In this document: piece after piece, positions 1 to 6,758 of the stretch
Numbering within the stretch: the stretch's first letter is position 1
Layout: every line of letters starts with the position of its first letter
Assembly (NCBI GenBank): GCA_913050545.1
Contig: CAJWZY010000074.1
Coordinates: forward strand, 1 to 8,616
Source of the DNA: an uncultured bacterium
Lineage (GTDB): Bacteria; Planctomycetota; UBA8108
Reading direction: 5' to 3'
DNA length: 8,616 bases
Made by a program: the position numbers and the translations under genes
Notes under the pieces: generated by a model
Seen by the model: only the letters and a program-made list of their open reading frames with translations
Database searches by the model: none
What the model was told of the DNA's origin: nothing

Positions 1-134
1 GCTGCCAGGCTCCTGATACGAAGAGCGCTGGCCAGCCCGCCTCCCAGGAAAGATCCAAGGCCCAGTTGAAGGCAGCTGCGCCTGCTCAGGCCTTCGCAAT
101 TGACAGGGTGATTCAGATTCGTGGTTTTTTTCAA
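1..134 (-). CDS. DUF1501 domain-containing protein, N-terminal part (runs off the left edge)
   Basis: This is the 5' end of a gene read leftwards; only the first 44 codons lie in the window. I place the start at a TTG (134-132) because a good Shine-Dalgarno GAGGTG (145-140) sits 5 nt upstream, and the frame stays open to the edge. The peptide starts MKKTTNLNHPVNCEG and carries a twin-arginine motif, SRRSCLQLG (R18-R19), followed by a Gly/Ala/Leu-rich hydrophobic stretch. That is a typical Tat signal. A short Tat leader of the form 'SRR-x-hydrophobic' directly downstream of a DUF1549/DUF1553 gene is the usual start of planctomycete DUF1501 proteins (sulfatase-like/alkaline-phosphatase-fold family, function unproven). 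The gap to the upstream stop is 12 nt, so translation is probably coupled. The family call rests on the leader and context because the catalytic part is outside the window. Confidence 0.75.
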   Translation of the reverse strand, partial: MKKTTNLNHPVNCEGLSRRSCLQLGLGSFLGGGLASALRIRSLA

Positions 135-139
135 GCGGG

Positions 140-145
140 CACCTC
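140..145 (-). promoter_or_regulatory. Shine-Dalgarno site deciding a TTG start
   Basis: GAGGTG on the minus strand lies 5 nt before the TTG at 134. It is the clearest ribosome binding site in the window and sits right after the TAA stop (149-147) of the DUF1549/DUF1553 gene. It is the main reason for accepting a non-ATG start for the partial DUF1501 gene. Confidence 0.6.
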
Positions 146-146
146 G

Positions 147-2594
147 TTAGCCTTTGAAGAGGAATTCGGGGGTGTTCATCAGAGCCCAGAGCAGGTCCTC
201 TACAGCGTTTCTTCTGTCCCTGGCAGGAGTCCCCACAGCGGGGATTCGAGCAGAGCCGACGCGGATCTCTTTGTCTTGTGGGTATCTAGAATAAACGAGC
301 AGGTACAATTCTTCTACGATTTCCTTCGCTGACAGTTTTGAAGCGGCGAGCCTGGCGACCCGTCCCTTTTCGTTTCTTATTTTCCTGTCAAGGTTTGGGG
401 CATTCATCAGGTGGAGAGCCTGGACCACGGTTGTGTCCTCGATTCGCATGCAGGGGGGATCCTGGTTAGGGTCAGGGCGCCCGAATGTGTCGAGGAAATT
501 GGAGCTGGTCCTGTGCGTCCACAGCTCGGCAGCTCGTGAACCCTGCGGCATTGCCGAGAAATCTTCCGGAATTCCGGTGATGTCACAGACTCCATCGAGG
601 AGCACCTCTGCTCTCAGGCGCTGGCGGTAGTACCGCGAATAATTCCTCGTGTCAGCGATGTTGCGTTCGTTGGGGTGGCTGCTGAGCGAATAAACCCGCG
701 AGGCAAGGATGGTTTTCAGCAGCGCCTTCAGGTCGTAGTTGAGCTCCCGGAAATGGCGTGCGAGGGCCTCGAGCAGCTCTTTATTGCTTGGTGGATTGCT
801 CTCCCTGATGTCGTCAACAGGCTCAACGATCCCGCGCCCCATGAGATCTGCCCACACCCGGTTGACCATGACAGCCGGGAAGAAGTTGTTCTCTTTTCCC
901 ATCATCCACATTGCCAGTGCCTGGCGGGGGTCCGCGTCAGTTTTGACGGAGGGGGGAGGGCCAAACAGTGGGCGGGGAGGGAGGACCTCGTTGGTCCGTG
1001 GGTGCCGGACTTCTCCTGAGCTTTTGGTGAAGATGAATTCTTCGCTCCCTGAGATGGGAGGGGAAAGGCCGGTGCCTTTTCGCCCGACCCGCGAGAAGTA
1101 GGCAGCCAGCGAATAGAAGTCTTTCTGCCCCCAGATCTCGAAGGGGTGTTGATGGCAACGCGCACACTCCAGCCGGATGCCGAGAAAGAGCTGGCTGAAC
1201 ATGGTGACGAGCTCCTCGGGGCTTCTGCGGTCGCGGAAGACGGTTACCGCTCCGTTCCTGAAGGTGCTTCCCTGTGAGGTCAGCAGGCTATGGACGAATC
1301 GGTCATAGGGTATGTTCTCCCTGAAGTTCTTCCGTACCCAGCGGTCCAGGCTCCTGACGGCCTTGATACCAACCCTGTAGGGGTTTGGCCGGAGGAGATC
1401 TACCCACTTGTTGGCCCAGTGGTCTGCGTATTCAGGCCGGGCCAGCAGGCGCTCGACAAGTTCCCTGCGTTTTTCCGGTTTCTTGCTGCCAAGGAATGCC
1501 CTGGCCTCCTCGGGGCTGGGAAGCCTGCCGATGACATCGATATAGACTCGCCGCAGGTATTCGGAATCTTCACATTGAGAGGAAGGCTTGATCTTCAGGA
1601 GCTCGAGTTTCTTCCACACCAGCCCATCTATGAAATTAGTTCTCTCAAGCGAGCTGTAATACTCTGCGGGAACCTCTCCTGGAAGTGGGATCGAGACCGA
1701 GCAGGTCGCGAATTTCCCCATGTAGCGGGTCATGATTGCCGACTCTCCGGGAAGAGGGCCGGCCTTGACCAGCCCTGCATCGCCCACCCCGGCAATGGGC
1801 GACTCGTTGGACTGGTAGGCTGCCAGCCGGGTGACATCCTTCGAGCTGCCGTCAGAATAATGCGCCATCACGAGCAGCTGCTGGCTCGAGCGTGGAGTCA
1901 GGATGCGCCTGGCCGGGAAGACGGTTACCCCCTGGAGCTTCGCGGTGTCTGCCGGGGTACGTGGAAGCCCTGCTGAGATCCAGCGTTCCAGGGTCTTGTA
2001 GTGTTCGCCCCCGGGCTCGATCCTCCTGCCACCGCCATGGGCAATCAGGGCCGCTGCTTTCTGAAGCAGGAGGCTGCTGCGGGGGGCGGCGGGGAAGACC
2101 CTGCGCCCTCGTCCCTCGCGAACCAGCGCATCGAAGTCAAAGTTGTGATCGAAGCCCAGCAGCGAGAGCTGGAAACCGTTCTGGCCGCGTTGTTTTCCAT
2201 GGCAGGAACCCGCGTTGCAGCCCATCTTTGTCAGGACAGGCTGGATTTCCTGCTCGAAGGTGACCGGCAGGTAGTCTTCACCCCGGCTGATCTCCACGGG
2301 GATTCTCACCTCTTCCTCCCGGTGACGGATGACAAGCTCGGTTTTTCCACTCCTGAGAGCGCTGAGGAGCCCCCCCTCTTTTGATTCCAGCAGGGAAGGA
2401 TCAGCCGGCTGGAATTGAGCTTCCCGGGTCAGGTCGACGACGAGTCCGTCCCTCTGGGTGGTTACAATGATCTGCTGGGAGCTGCGATGGCCCTGGAGGT
2501 GAACAACAGGGGGGGTGATGATGAGTGAGCTACCCTCCTCCGTATTCCCTCCATGGGGCAACAGCAGGACAGAGATGAAAAGGAAGCTTCTCAT
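147..2594 (-). CDS. DUF1549/DUF1553 (planctomycete cytochrome-type) protein with Ig-like domains
   Basis: An 815-residue exported protein. I chose the ATG at 2594 because it begins a short signal peptide (MRSFLFISVLLLPHGG). The frame is open back to 2939, but that extension overlaps the upstream gene and lacks protein-like character. Domains in order: an Ig-like (Big_2-type) segment at about 25-102; a cytochrome-like segment (PSCyt1 type) at about 108-212 with GCNAGSCHG (C126, C131, H132, spacing CX4CH); a second Ig-like segment at about 222-303; DUF1549 at about 318-505 with ECARCHQHPF (C477, C480, H481, a CXXCH); and DUF1553 at about 553-812 with NRVW and GRPDPNQDPP. This is the family's usual order. 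Haem binding and electron transfer are often assumed but not established, and the first motif is not the standard CXXCH. The gene starts 55 nt after the PLD-like gene and ends 12 nt before the DUF1501 start, so it is probably in the middle of an operon. No clear Shine-Dalgarno is visible. Confidence 0.93.
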   Translation of the reverse strand: MRSFLFISVLLLPHGGNTEEGSSLIITPPVVHLQGHRSSQQIIVTTQRDGLVVDLTREAQFQPADPSLLESKEGGLLSALRSGKTELVIRHREEEVRIPVEISRGEDYLPVTFEQEIQPVLTKMGCNAGSCHGKQRGQNGFQLSLLGFDHNFDFDALVREGRGRRVFPAAPRSSLLLQKAAALIAHGGGRRIEPGGEHYKTLERWISAGLPRTPADTAKLQGVTVFPARRILTPRSSQQLLVMAHYSDGSSKDVTRLAAYQSNESPIAGVGDAGLVKAGPLPGESAIMTRYMGKFATCSVSIPLPGEVPAEYYSSLERTNFIDGLVWKKLELLKIKPSSQCEDSEYLRRVYIDVIGRLPSPEEARAFLGSKKPEKRRELVERLLARPEYADHWANKWVDLLRPNPYRVGIKAVRSLDRWVRKNFRENIPYDRFVHSLLTSQGSTFRNGAVTVFRDRRSPEELVTMFSQLFLGIRLECARCHQHPFEIWGQKDFYSLAAYFSRVGRKGTGLSPPISGSEEFIFTKSSGEVRHPRTNEVLPPRPLFGPPPSVKTDADPRQALAMWMMGKENNFFPAVMVNRVWADLMGRGIVEPVDDIRESNPPSNKELLEALARHFRELNYDLKALLKTILASRVYSLSSHPNERNIADTRNYSRYYRQRLRAEVLLDGVCDITGIPEDFSAMPQGSRAAELWTHRTSSNFLDTFGRPDPNQDPPCMRIEDTTVVQALHLMNAPNLDRKIRNEKGRVARLAASKLSAKEIVEELYLLVYSRYPQDKEIRVGSARIPAVGTPARDRRNAVEDLLWALMNTPEFLFKG

Positions 2595-2649
2595 AAAGAC
2601 CAGTCTATTCGACCGGAACGCCCCGATGCAACCGGGGCTGTATGAGCAA

Positions 2650-3351
2650 TCAGGTATGGCTGGAGGACTTTGAGAAACGTTTCCAGAGGATTTCAAACTC
2701 CCGCGAGAAATTGTTACAGATCGAGGGGTCATAAACGACCAGGATATTCTCCATGTTGTGGGTGGCAGCTGTTCTTGTCCAGTTGTAGCTACCTGTGCAG
2801 GCGACCTCTCTGTCAAACACGGCGAATTTGTTGTGCATGTGCTGTTCGTCGTTATCAAACAGGATTGGGATACCGGCCTCTTCGAGCAGGTGAGTGTCGG
2901 AGCCCCGGTGCAGGCTTGTTTCGTCGTCGGTGATAACACGTATGTTGATCCCGCGGGAGTGGGTCGCCAGGATCTCCCGGGTGATCCTGTCGTCGGTAAT
3001 GGTGAAGACGCAGATGTCCACCGATTCGCGGGCAGCGCGCAAGAGCGAGAGTATTCTCTCCCGGCAGCTGTCGCCCGGACTGAAGAAGACCTCTGGTGGT
3101 TTCCGGTCCCTGTCCTGGCGGGGAACCAGCACCTTCATTACTTCCTCAAGCCACTCGAGCAGCTGTCTCGAGTCGGAGTCACCAGCTGATTTACGGGCAA
3201 TCTCGAAGGCGCTCTTTCGCAGCGCTCCGTAATCTCCTTCGCTGAGATCAAGGTCTTCGAGAACGAGACGCAGCCCCTTTTTCTCAGAGCGGCTGAGCTT
3301 CAGGTCGGAGAGGGTTTGGAGCAGAAGCTCATCGATGTCCGACTTCTTCAT
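2650..3351 (-). CDS. Phospholipase D-like protein with one HKD motif (PLD6/Zucchini-like)
   Basis: A 233-residue protein with a PLDc_2-type domain at about residues 87-226. The catalytic HxKxxxxD motif is visible as HNKFAVFD (H173, K175, D180), followed by GSYNWT (187-192). Landmarks before and after it (VFFSPGDSC, SVDICVFTITDD, RGINIRVITDDE, EFEILWKRF) match the layout of single-HKD enzymes such as mitochondrial PLD6/Zucchini and bacterial Nuc-type nucleases, which work as dimers. The first 85 residues look all-helical and charged; I do not recognise that part. There is no signal peptide or membrane segment, so the protein is probably cytoplasmic although the other operon genes are exported. 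Substrate (nucleic acid or phospholipid) cannot be read from the sequence. The ATG lies 18 nt after the stop of the preceding gene, without a clear Shine-Dalgarno. Confidence 0.9.
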   Translation of the reverse strand: MKKSDIDELLLQTLSDLKLSRSEKKGLRLVLEDLDLSEGDYGALRKSAFEIARKSAGDSDSRQLLEWLEEVMKVLVPRQDRDRKPPEVFFSPGDSCRERILSLLRAARESVDICVFTITDDRITREILATHSRGINIRVITDDETSLHRGSDTHLLEEAGIPILFDNDEQHMHNKFAVFDREVACTGSYNWTRTAATHNMENILVVYDPSICNNFSREFEILWKRFSKSSSHT

Positions 3352-3369
3352 GTTTCAGAGGGTCAGGCC

Positions 3370-4296
3370 CTATCGCTTTGCGAGCTCTTTGAGGACTTCA
3401 AGGAAGTGTCTTGGGGGCAGGGGAGCCTCCCAGTGTCCAGGGGTGAGGATCACAGTAGGACCTGCCTTCTTGAGATCCCCGAAGCCCATCTTGGCAGAGA
3501 TCTGGTGCTCTCCCGGGTTGATGACGGGCTCATGGGGAGTGACGTTTCCAAGGCTCGCGCCGAGTTTCTTGCGGGAGGAACTGCCGCGCCCCTTCTTTTT
3601 TCCTTTGCCCCCGGATTTCCCCCGCGACTTCAAGGCTGTCTTACCCGCGGATTTCTGCAGGCTCTTTGCGGTCCAGATCTCGTTGAGCTTGAAGTAGACC
3701 GGCTCGGTCGTGTTGGCCTTGATGCTGAAGGAGGTGACCTCGGCCTTGAGGTTTTTGAAGACGAAGAGGTTTTTCTGGGTGTAATCACTGATCCGCTTGC
3801 CGAAGAGCTTCCAGCGTTCGGTCTCAACTTTCGGGCTGACGTTGACCTGGTGGTAGGTTCTCCTGGAGAAGGCATTCTTCTCAGACTTCTGGGTCACCAC
3901 GAGGTGGCCGGTGAGACCTTTATCAAAGACCACGTGCTTTCCACCACCGGAGATGTTGATCCTGAAGAAGAGCCTGTTCTGGAAGCGCTTGTACTTGGTG
4001 TGGGAGCTTCCCAGCTTCTTCGACAGCAACGCGGCATCGAGCCCCAGGCCTTCGTACTCCTGGTATTTGCTGGCCATGAAGTAGAGGTAGGCATCCGGGA
4101 CGACATTGACCTGCATTTTTACGCCACTTTTGGTCGCCGTTTTCACCTGCATCTTGAGGAGCGATTCGATGTACTTCTCAATGGGCGACTTGGGAGGTTT
4201 GGGGGCAGCCGGAAGGCTGCAAAGAGGGGCCATGCTCAGAAGGAGGCCGAGGGCTACTCCGCAAACCGGAGGGTATGATTTGAGCTTCGTTTTCAT
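3370..4296 (-). CDS. Secreted protein of unknown function, paralog A (with basic Lys/Gly/Ser insert)
   Basis: I do not recognise this family. From the ATG at 4296 it has 308 residues; an in-frame TTG at 4305 adds three more and is better spaced from an AGAAGGG stretch, so either start is possible. A signal peptide is clear: basic KTKLK, then a hydrophobic core (VCGVALGLLLSMAP) and a likely cut near PAAP. The mature part matches the upstream neighbour throughout. Shared blocks are DAYLYFMA (68-75), KYKRFQ (101-106), VTQKS (134-138), NVSP (152-155), KNLF (175-178), AEVTS (185-189), EPVYF (198-202) and the C-terminal PLPP..FL.VLK (292-303). Many short alternating hydrophobic stretches suggest a beta-rich fold. 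Between the core and the C-terminal block it carries an extra segment (about 211-246) made mostly of K, G, S and R, absent from the paralog. It is probably co-transcribed with the paralog (36-45 nt upstream) and the PLD-like gene (18 nt downstream). Confidence 0.85.
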   Translation of the reverse strand: MKTKLKSYPPVCGVALGLLLSMAPLCSLPAAPKPPKSPIEKYIESLLKMQVKTATKSGVKMQVNVVPDAYLYFMASKYQEYEGLGLDAALLSKKLGSSHTKYKRFQNRLFFRINISGGGKHVVFDKGLTGHLVVTQKSEKNAFSRRTYHQVNVSPKVETERWKLFGKRISDYTQKNLFVFKNLKAEVTSFSIKANTTEPVYFKLNEIWTAKSLQKSAGKTALKSRGKSGGKGKKKGRGSSSRKKLGASLGNVTPHEPVINPGEHQISAKMGFGDLKKAGPTVILTPGHWEAPLPPRHFLEVLKELAKR

Positions 4297-4341
4297 CGCG
4301 GTCAACTTTCCCTTCTGTCACTCTTTCTGAAGAACAGCCGC

Positions 4342-5151
4342 TTACTTGTAGCCCAATTTTTTGAGAACCCTCAGGAAATCCGCGGGGGGCAGGGGGATCT
4401 CCCAATTGCCCGGTGTCATGACGATGGTCGGGCCGTATACCTGGAGTTCTCCCCAGGTTTTCGACCGGGTTGAGATCTGGCGCTTGGCGACGTTGATGCT
4501 GTCACCGGGGGTTTGATTCTGGCCTTGTACACGGATGCCCTTGAGCCTGAAGTAGACCGGTTCCTTGTTGGCAGCCTTGATGCTGTAGGAGGTGACCTCC
4601 GCTCGCAGGCTCTGGAAGCCGAACAGGTTTTTCTTGGTATTGGAAAGGACGCTTTTTCCGAAGATCGTCCATCGCGAAAATTTCACCGACGGGCTCACGT
4701 TCAGGGCATGAAAGCTCCTTTTAGCGAAGCTTGTTTTTTTCGATTTCTGGGTCACCTCGAGATGGCTGGCGAACTTCTTGTCGAAAATGACACACTTCGA
4801 ACCTTCTCCGGAGATATGGATTCTGAAATAGAGCCTCTTCTGAAAGCGTTTGTACTTGATGTGGGCAGACTTCAATTTCCCGACAGTCAAATCCTCATCA
4901 AAACCGAAATTCTGGCATTCCTCGTACTTCTTGGCCATGAAGTAGAGGTAGGCATCATGGACGACCTCTATACTCATTCGGACTCCACTCCTGGACTCCG
5001 CGATGGGCTGCATGGCCAGCAGGTCATCCATGTAGTCTTCAATGGAGGAGGGCGCAGCCGCTATCGGCTCCGGCTCACATCGGAGGTTTTCACCTGGCGC
5101 TGCCAAGAGCAGGACGGTTACCAATCCAAAAGCGTTTTTAGTGAATGACAT
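4342..5151 (-). CDS. Secreted protein of unknown function, paralog B (first gene of operon)
   Basis: A 269-residue protein of a family I cannot name. The ATG at 5151 gives a signal peptide (MSFTKNAFGLVTVLLLAAPG), so export is likely. By eye it is about 55-60% identical to the downstream paralog over about 150 residues (58-206), and homology extends into the N-terminal IEDYMDDLLAMQ region and the C-terminal GPT..MTPGNWEIPLPP (240-256). Codon differences between the copies fall at third positions in this frame (for example AAG/AAA and TTC/TTT in KYKRFQ), supporting real coding on this strand. Two short acidic or helical patches (38-46, 73-89) precede a beta-rich core. No catalytic motif, lipobox or metal-binding cluster stands out. 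It follows a 159-nt spacer, so it is probably the promoter-proximal gene. Only a weak GGA lies about 8 nt before the start. Confidence 0.85.
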   Translation of the reverse strand: MSFTKNAFGLVTVLLLAAPGENLRCEPEPIAAAPSSIEDYMDDLLAMQPIAESRSGVRMSIEVVHDAYLYFMAKKYEECQNFGFDEDLTVGKLKSAHIKYKRFQKRLYFRIHISGEGSKCVIFDKKFASHLEVTQKSKKTSFAKRSFHALNVSPSVKFSRWTIFGKSVLSNTKKNLFGFQSLRAEVTSYSIKAANKEPVYFRLKGIRVQGQNQTPGDSINVAKRQISTRSKTWGELQVYGPTIVMTPGNWEIPLPPADFLRVLKKLGYK

Positions 5152-5310
5152 TTGGCTGATCCGTTAAATGTGATATTCAGAGTTCAGAGTCAGTTCTCAC
5201 GGCTCAAATAAAAAGCCGGCTTCAATTGTAGGGTATTTTCGAAGCTGATTTTACCCAATAACTGGGACCAATCATGAAACCACGCAAAAGCGTTGTTTTA
5301 ATGCCCCTGG
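5152..5310 (-). promoter_or_regulatory. Spacer likely holding the promoter of the five-gene operon
   Basis: This 159-nt gap is the longest between minus-strand genes and is AT-richer than its surroundings. A TACAAT (-10-like, 5 of 6 matches to TATAAT) lies on the minus strand at 5230-5225, but no convincing -35 stands at the right distance. Small symmetric elements are present: AAGCCGGCTT (5213-5222), ACGC-AAAA-GCGT (5282-5293) and CCCA-ATAAC-TGGG. None has a stem plus U-run strong enough to call a terminator for the beta-propeller gene. The promoter role is inferred from position. Confidence 0.35.
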
Positions 5311-6603
5311 TCAGGGTTTTTCCGGAAGTCTGCCGATACAGTAGAGCTTTTCGCTTCGCTGGCCGTTCTTTCTGAATGCACAGCGAAGATAAATCCGGTT
5401 TCCGCAGATGGCCGGTGTGGCAAAGACTTCATCGCCGAGTTTATTGGCGGCAAGGGGTTCAAAGCCGCTGGAGGAGGTCTTGAAAACGTGAGTGGTTCCC
5501 TTGTCGGACCAGGCGTAGATCCTCTTGCCGGCGATGATGGGGGACGCGGTAAAGCTCTTACCGATCCGGGCCTTCCATTTTTCTTTGCCACTTGCCGTTT
5601 CCCAGCAATAGCCGATTCCGCGGTCAGTGACCGTGTAGAGGTGGCCGCCGAAGGCCAGCATGCAGGGTACGTAGGTCCTGATCGGTTTTTTCCAGACAAC
5701 CTTCCCGGGGTTCCTCGCATTGACGCAGACTGTCAGGTTATCGGGATAGCCGCCACTGGCAAAGACGAGGTCGCCGGCGGCCACCACGGTTCCCACGCAT
5801 TCGGTGGTGGTCGTCTTGGAGGTCCAGAGGGTTTTGCCTGTTGCCGGGTCGTAGCCGGCGAAAAGATTGCAGCCTGAGATCACCAGCTGTTTGCGCCCGG
5901 CGACATCGAGGATGGCCGGGGCTACGTAGGATGGATCAGGCGGGCGCTTTGTTTTCCAGCGCAGGTCCCCGGTCTCCAGGTCAAGAGCCGCAAGGTAGCC
6001 GCCCTTCTTGTGGTCGGCAGAAAGGACCAGGCTTGAGCCAAAGATCACGGGCGAGGCGGAGTACCCATGATGGGAGACGAAGTCGCCGACAGTTTTTCTC
6101 CAGGCCTCTTTTCCTTCCAGGTCAAGTGCCGTGACGATGACCTGGCTCTTATGGGAGAAGGCCAGGTAGACTCGTTCTCCATCACAGGCTGGTGAGCAGT
6201 TGGCCCAGCTTCTGCCTTTCATGCCGGGTGAGTCCCAGCCGCTCTCATGAAGTTTCCGCTTCCAGAGGAGCTTGCCGCTCTCTCGGTCGTAGCAGAGTGC
6301 GAATTGTTCCTTTCGTTTTTCATCAGCACTGGTGAGGAAGATCCTGTCTGCCACCACGGCGGGAGAGGAGTGGCCGCGGCCCGGCACATCTACTGACCAG
6401 ATGATGTTCTCTGTTTCACTCCATTTCACAGGAGGGTCTGTGCACTCGGCGATTCCGTTTCCATTAGGCCCCCGCCAGTAGGGCCAGTCGGCTCCAGGGG
6501 GGGCTGCCTGGTCATTTGCCTCCAGGGCAGGAAGGGCTGGCAGGGTTCCTGCCAGCAGGATGAGCAGGAAGGCTGTTGGCTTAAGATCCGCAGTTCTGGC
6601 CAT
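5311..6603 (-). CDS. Exported PQQ-like beta-propeller repeat protein
   Basis: A 430-residue protein whose ATG at 6603 begins a signal peptide (MARTADLKPT, then AFLLILLAGTLPALPA). AGGA lies 11 nt upstream. A TTG at 6633 would add ten residues and is less likely. After WPYWRGPNGNG (40-50), a signature common at the front of planctomycete propellers, come repeated blades each ending in a Gly-x-x-x-Trp-like strand: IIWSVDV (W69), GKLLWKR (W114), GKEAWRK (W168), GDLRWKT (W216), GKTLWTS (W260), GKVVWKK (W304) and GKEKWKA (W343). This is the PQQ_2/WD40-like quinoprotein repeat and gives roughly seven or eight blades. The repeat alone does not show that PQQ is bound; many such proteins lack enzyme activity and act as binding scaffolds. 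It is probably periplasmic. It reads in the same direction as the operon downstream, but the 159-nt gap suggests separate control. Confidence 0.92.
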   Translation of the reverse strand: MARTADLKPTAFLLILLAGTLPALPALEANDQAAPPGADWPYWRGPNGNGIAECTDPPVKWSETENIIWSVDVPGRGHSSPAVVADRIFLTSADEKRKEQFALCYDRESGKLLWKRKLHESGWDSPGMKGRSWANCSPACDGERVYLAFSHKSQVIVTALDLEGKEAWRKTVGDFVSHHGYSASPVIFGSSLVLSADHKKGGYLAALDLETGDLRWKTKRPPDPSYVAPAILDVAGRKQLVISGCNLFAGYDPATGKTLWTSKTTTTECVGTVVAAGDLVFASGGYPDNLTVCVNARNPGKVVWKKPIRTYVPCMLAFGGHLYTVTDRGIGYCWETASGKEKWKARIGKSFTASPIIAGKRIYAWSDKGTTHVFKTSSSGFEPLAANKLGDEVFATPAICGNRIYLRCAFRKNGQRSEKLYCIGRLPEKP

Positions 6604-6758
6604 CTTGATCAGTATCCTGGTGAAAAATCCCAACTGGGCGGGTGTGTAAAAATACCAAGAGGTATTCTCTCACAGCTTGCTTCCGGGTAGAACATTGACT
6701 TGAGGTTTCGGGAGGAAGAAGCTGGAGACTTTCAGCAGGTTGTTTACGGATCGAAAAA
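6604..6758. promoter_or_regulatory. Divergent intergenic region (beta-propeller / GH123 gene)
   Basis: This 155-nt spacer must hold promoters for both divergent genes. It contains a perfect interrupted palindrome (6651-6666) and a TTGACT (-35-like, 6695-6700) on the plus strand that has no recognisable -10 at 16-18 nt. I cannot place either transcription start with confidence. Confidence 0.45.
6651..6666. repeat. Inverted repeat AATACC-AAGA-GGTATT
   Basis: A perfect 6-bp inverted repeat with a 4-nt centre lies in the divergent spacer, about 48 nt before the beta-propeller start and 92 nt before the GH123 start. Its symmetry and place suit an operator for a dimeric regulator. On the minus strand it is followed by a short T-run, so a leader hairpin is another reading. 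Stem pairs are mostly A-T, which makes it weak as a terminator. Confidence 0.4.

Noticed and set aside
1290..1976. Plus-strand open frame (228 codons) opposite the DUF1549 gene
   Set aside because: It is the antisense of the conserved DUF1549 core and has no motif or Shine-Dalgarno support.
2595..2939. N-terminal extension of the DUF1549/DUF1553 frame
   Set aside because: It overlaps the PLD-like gene in another frame, is rich in Ser/Thr/Pro/Cys without domain character, and would bury the signal peptide that starts at 2594.
2650..3351. PLD-like gene as part of an antiviral defence or restriction system
   Set aside because: The surrounding genes encode exported proteins, and no helicase, methyltransferase, toxin-antitoxin or sensor gene is nearby.
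3316..4278. Long plus-strand open frame (320 codons) opposite paralog A
   Set aside because: The minus strand has the signal peptide, the homology to its neighbour and third-position substitutions. The plus frame is a mirror of that coding sequence.
4513..5148. Plus-strand open frame opposite paralog B, resembling the one opposite paralog A
   Set aside because: The two antisense frames look alike only because the true genes are paralogs. There is no signal peptide or start signal of their own.
5177..5190. Direct repeat TCAGAGT-TCAGAGT in the operon spacer
   Set aside because: Two 7-bp copies are too short to distinguish from chance, and no third copy or symmetry supports an operator.
6695..6700. 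TTGACT as a -35 box for the GH123 gene
   Set aside because: No -10-like hexamer appears 16-18 nt downstream; the position is followed by a GA-rich stretch.
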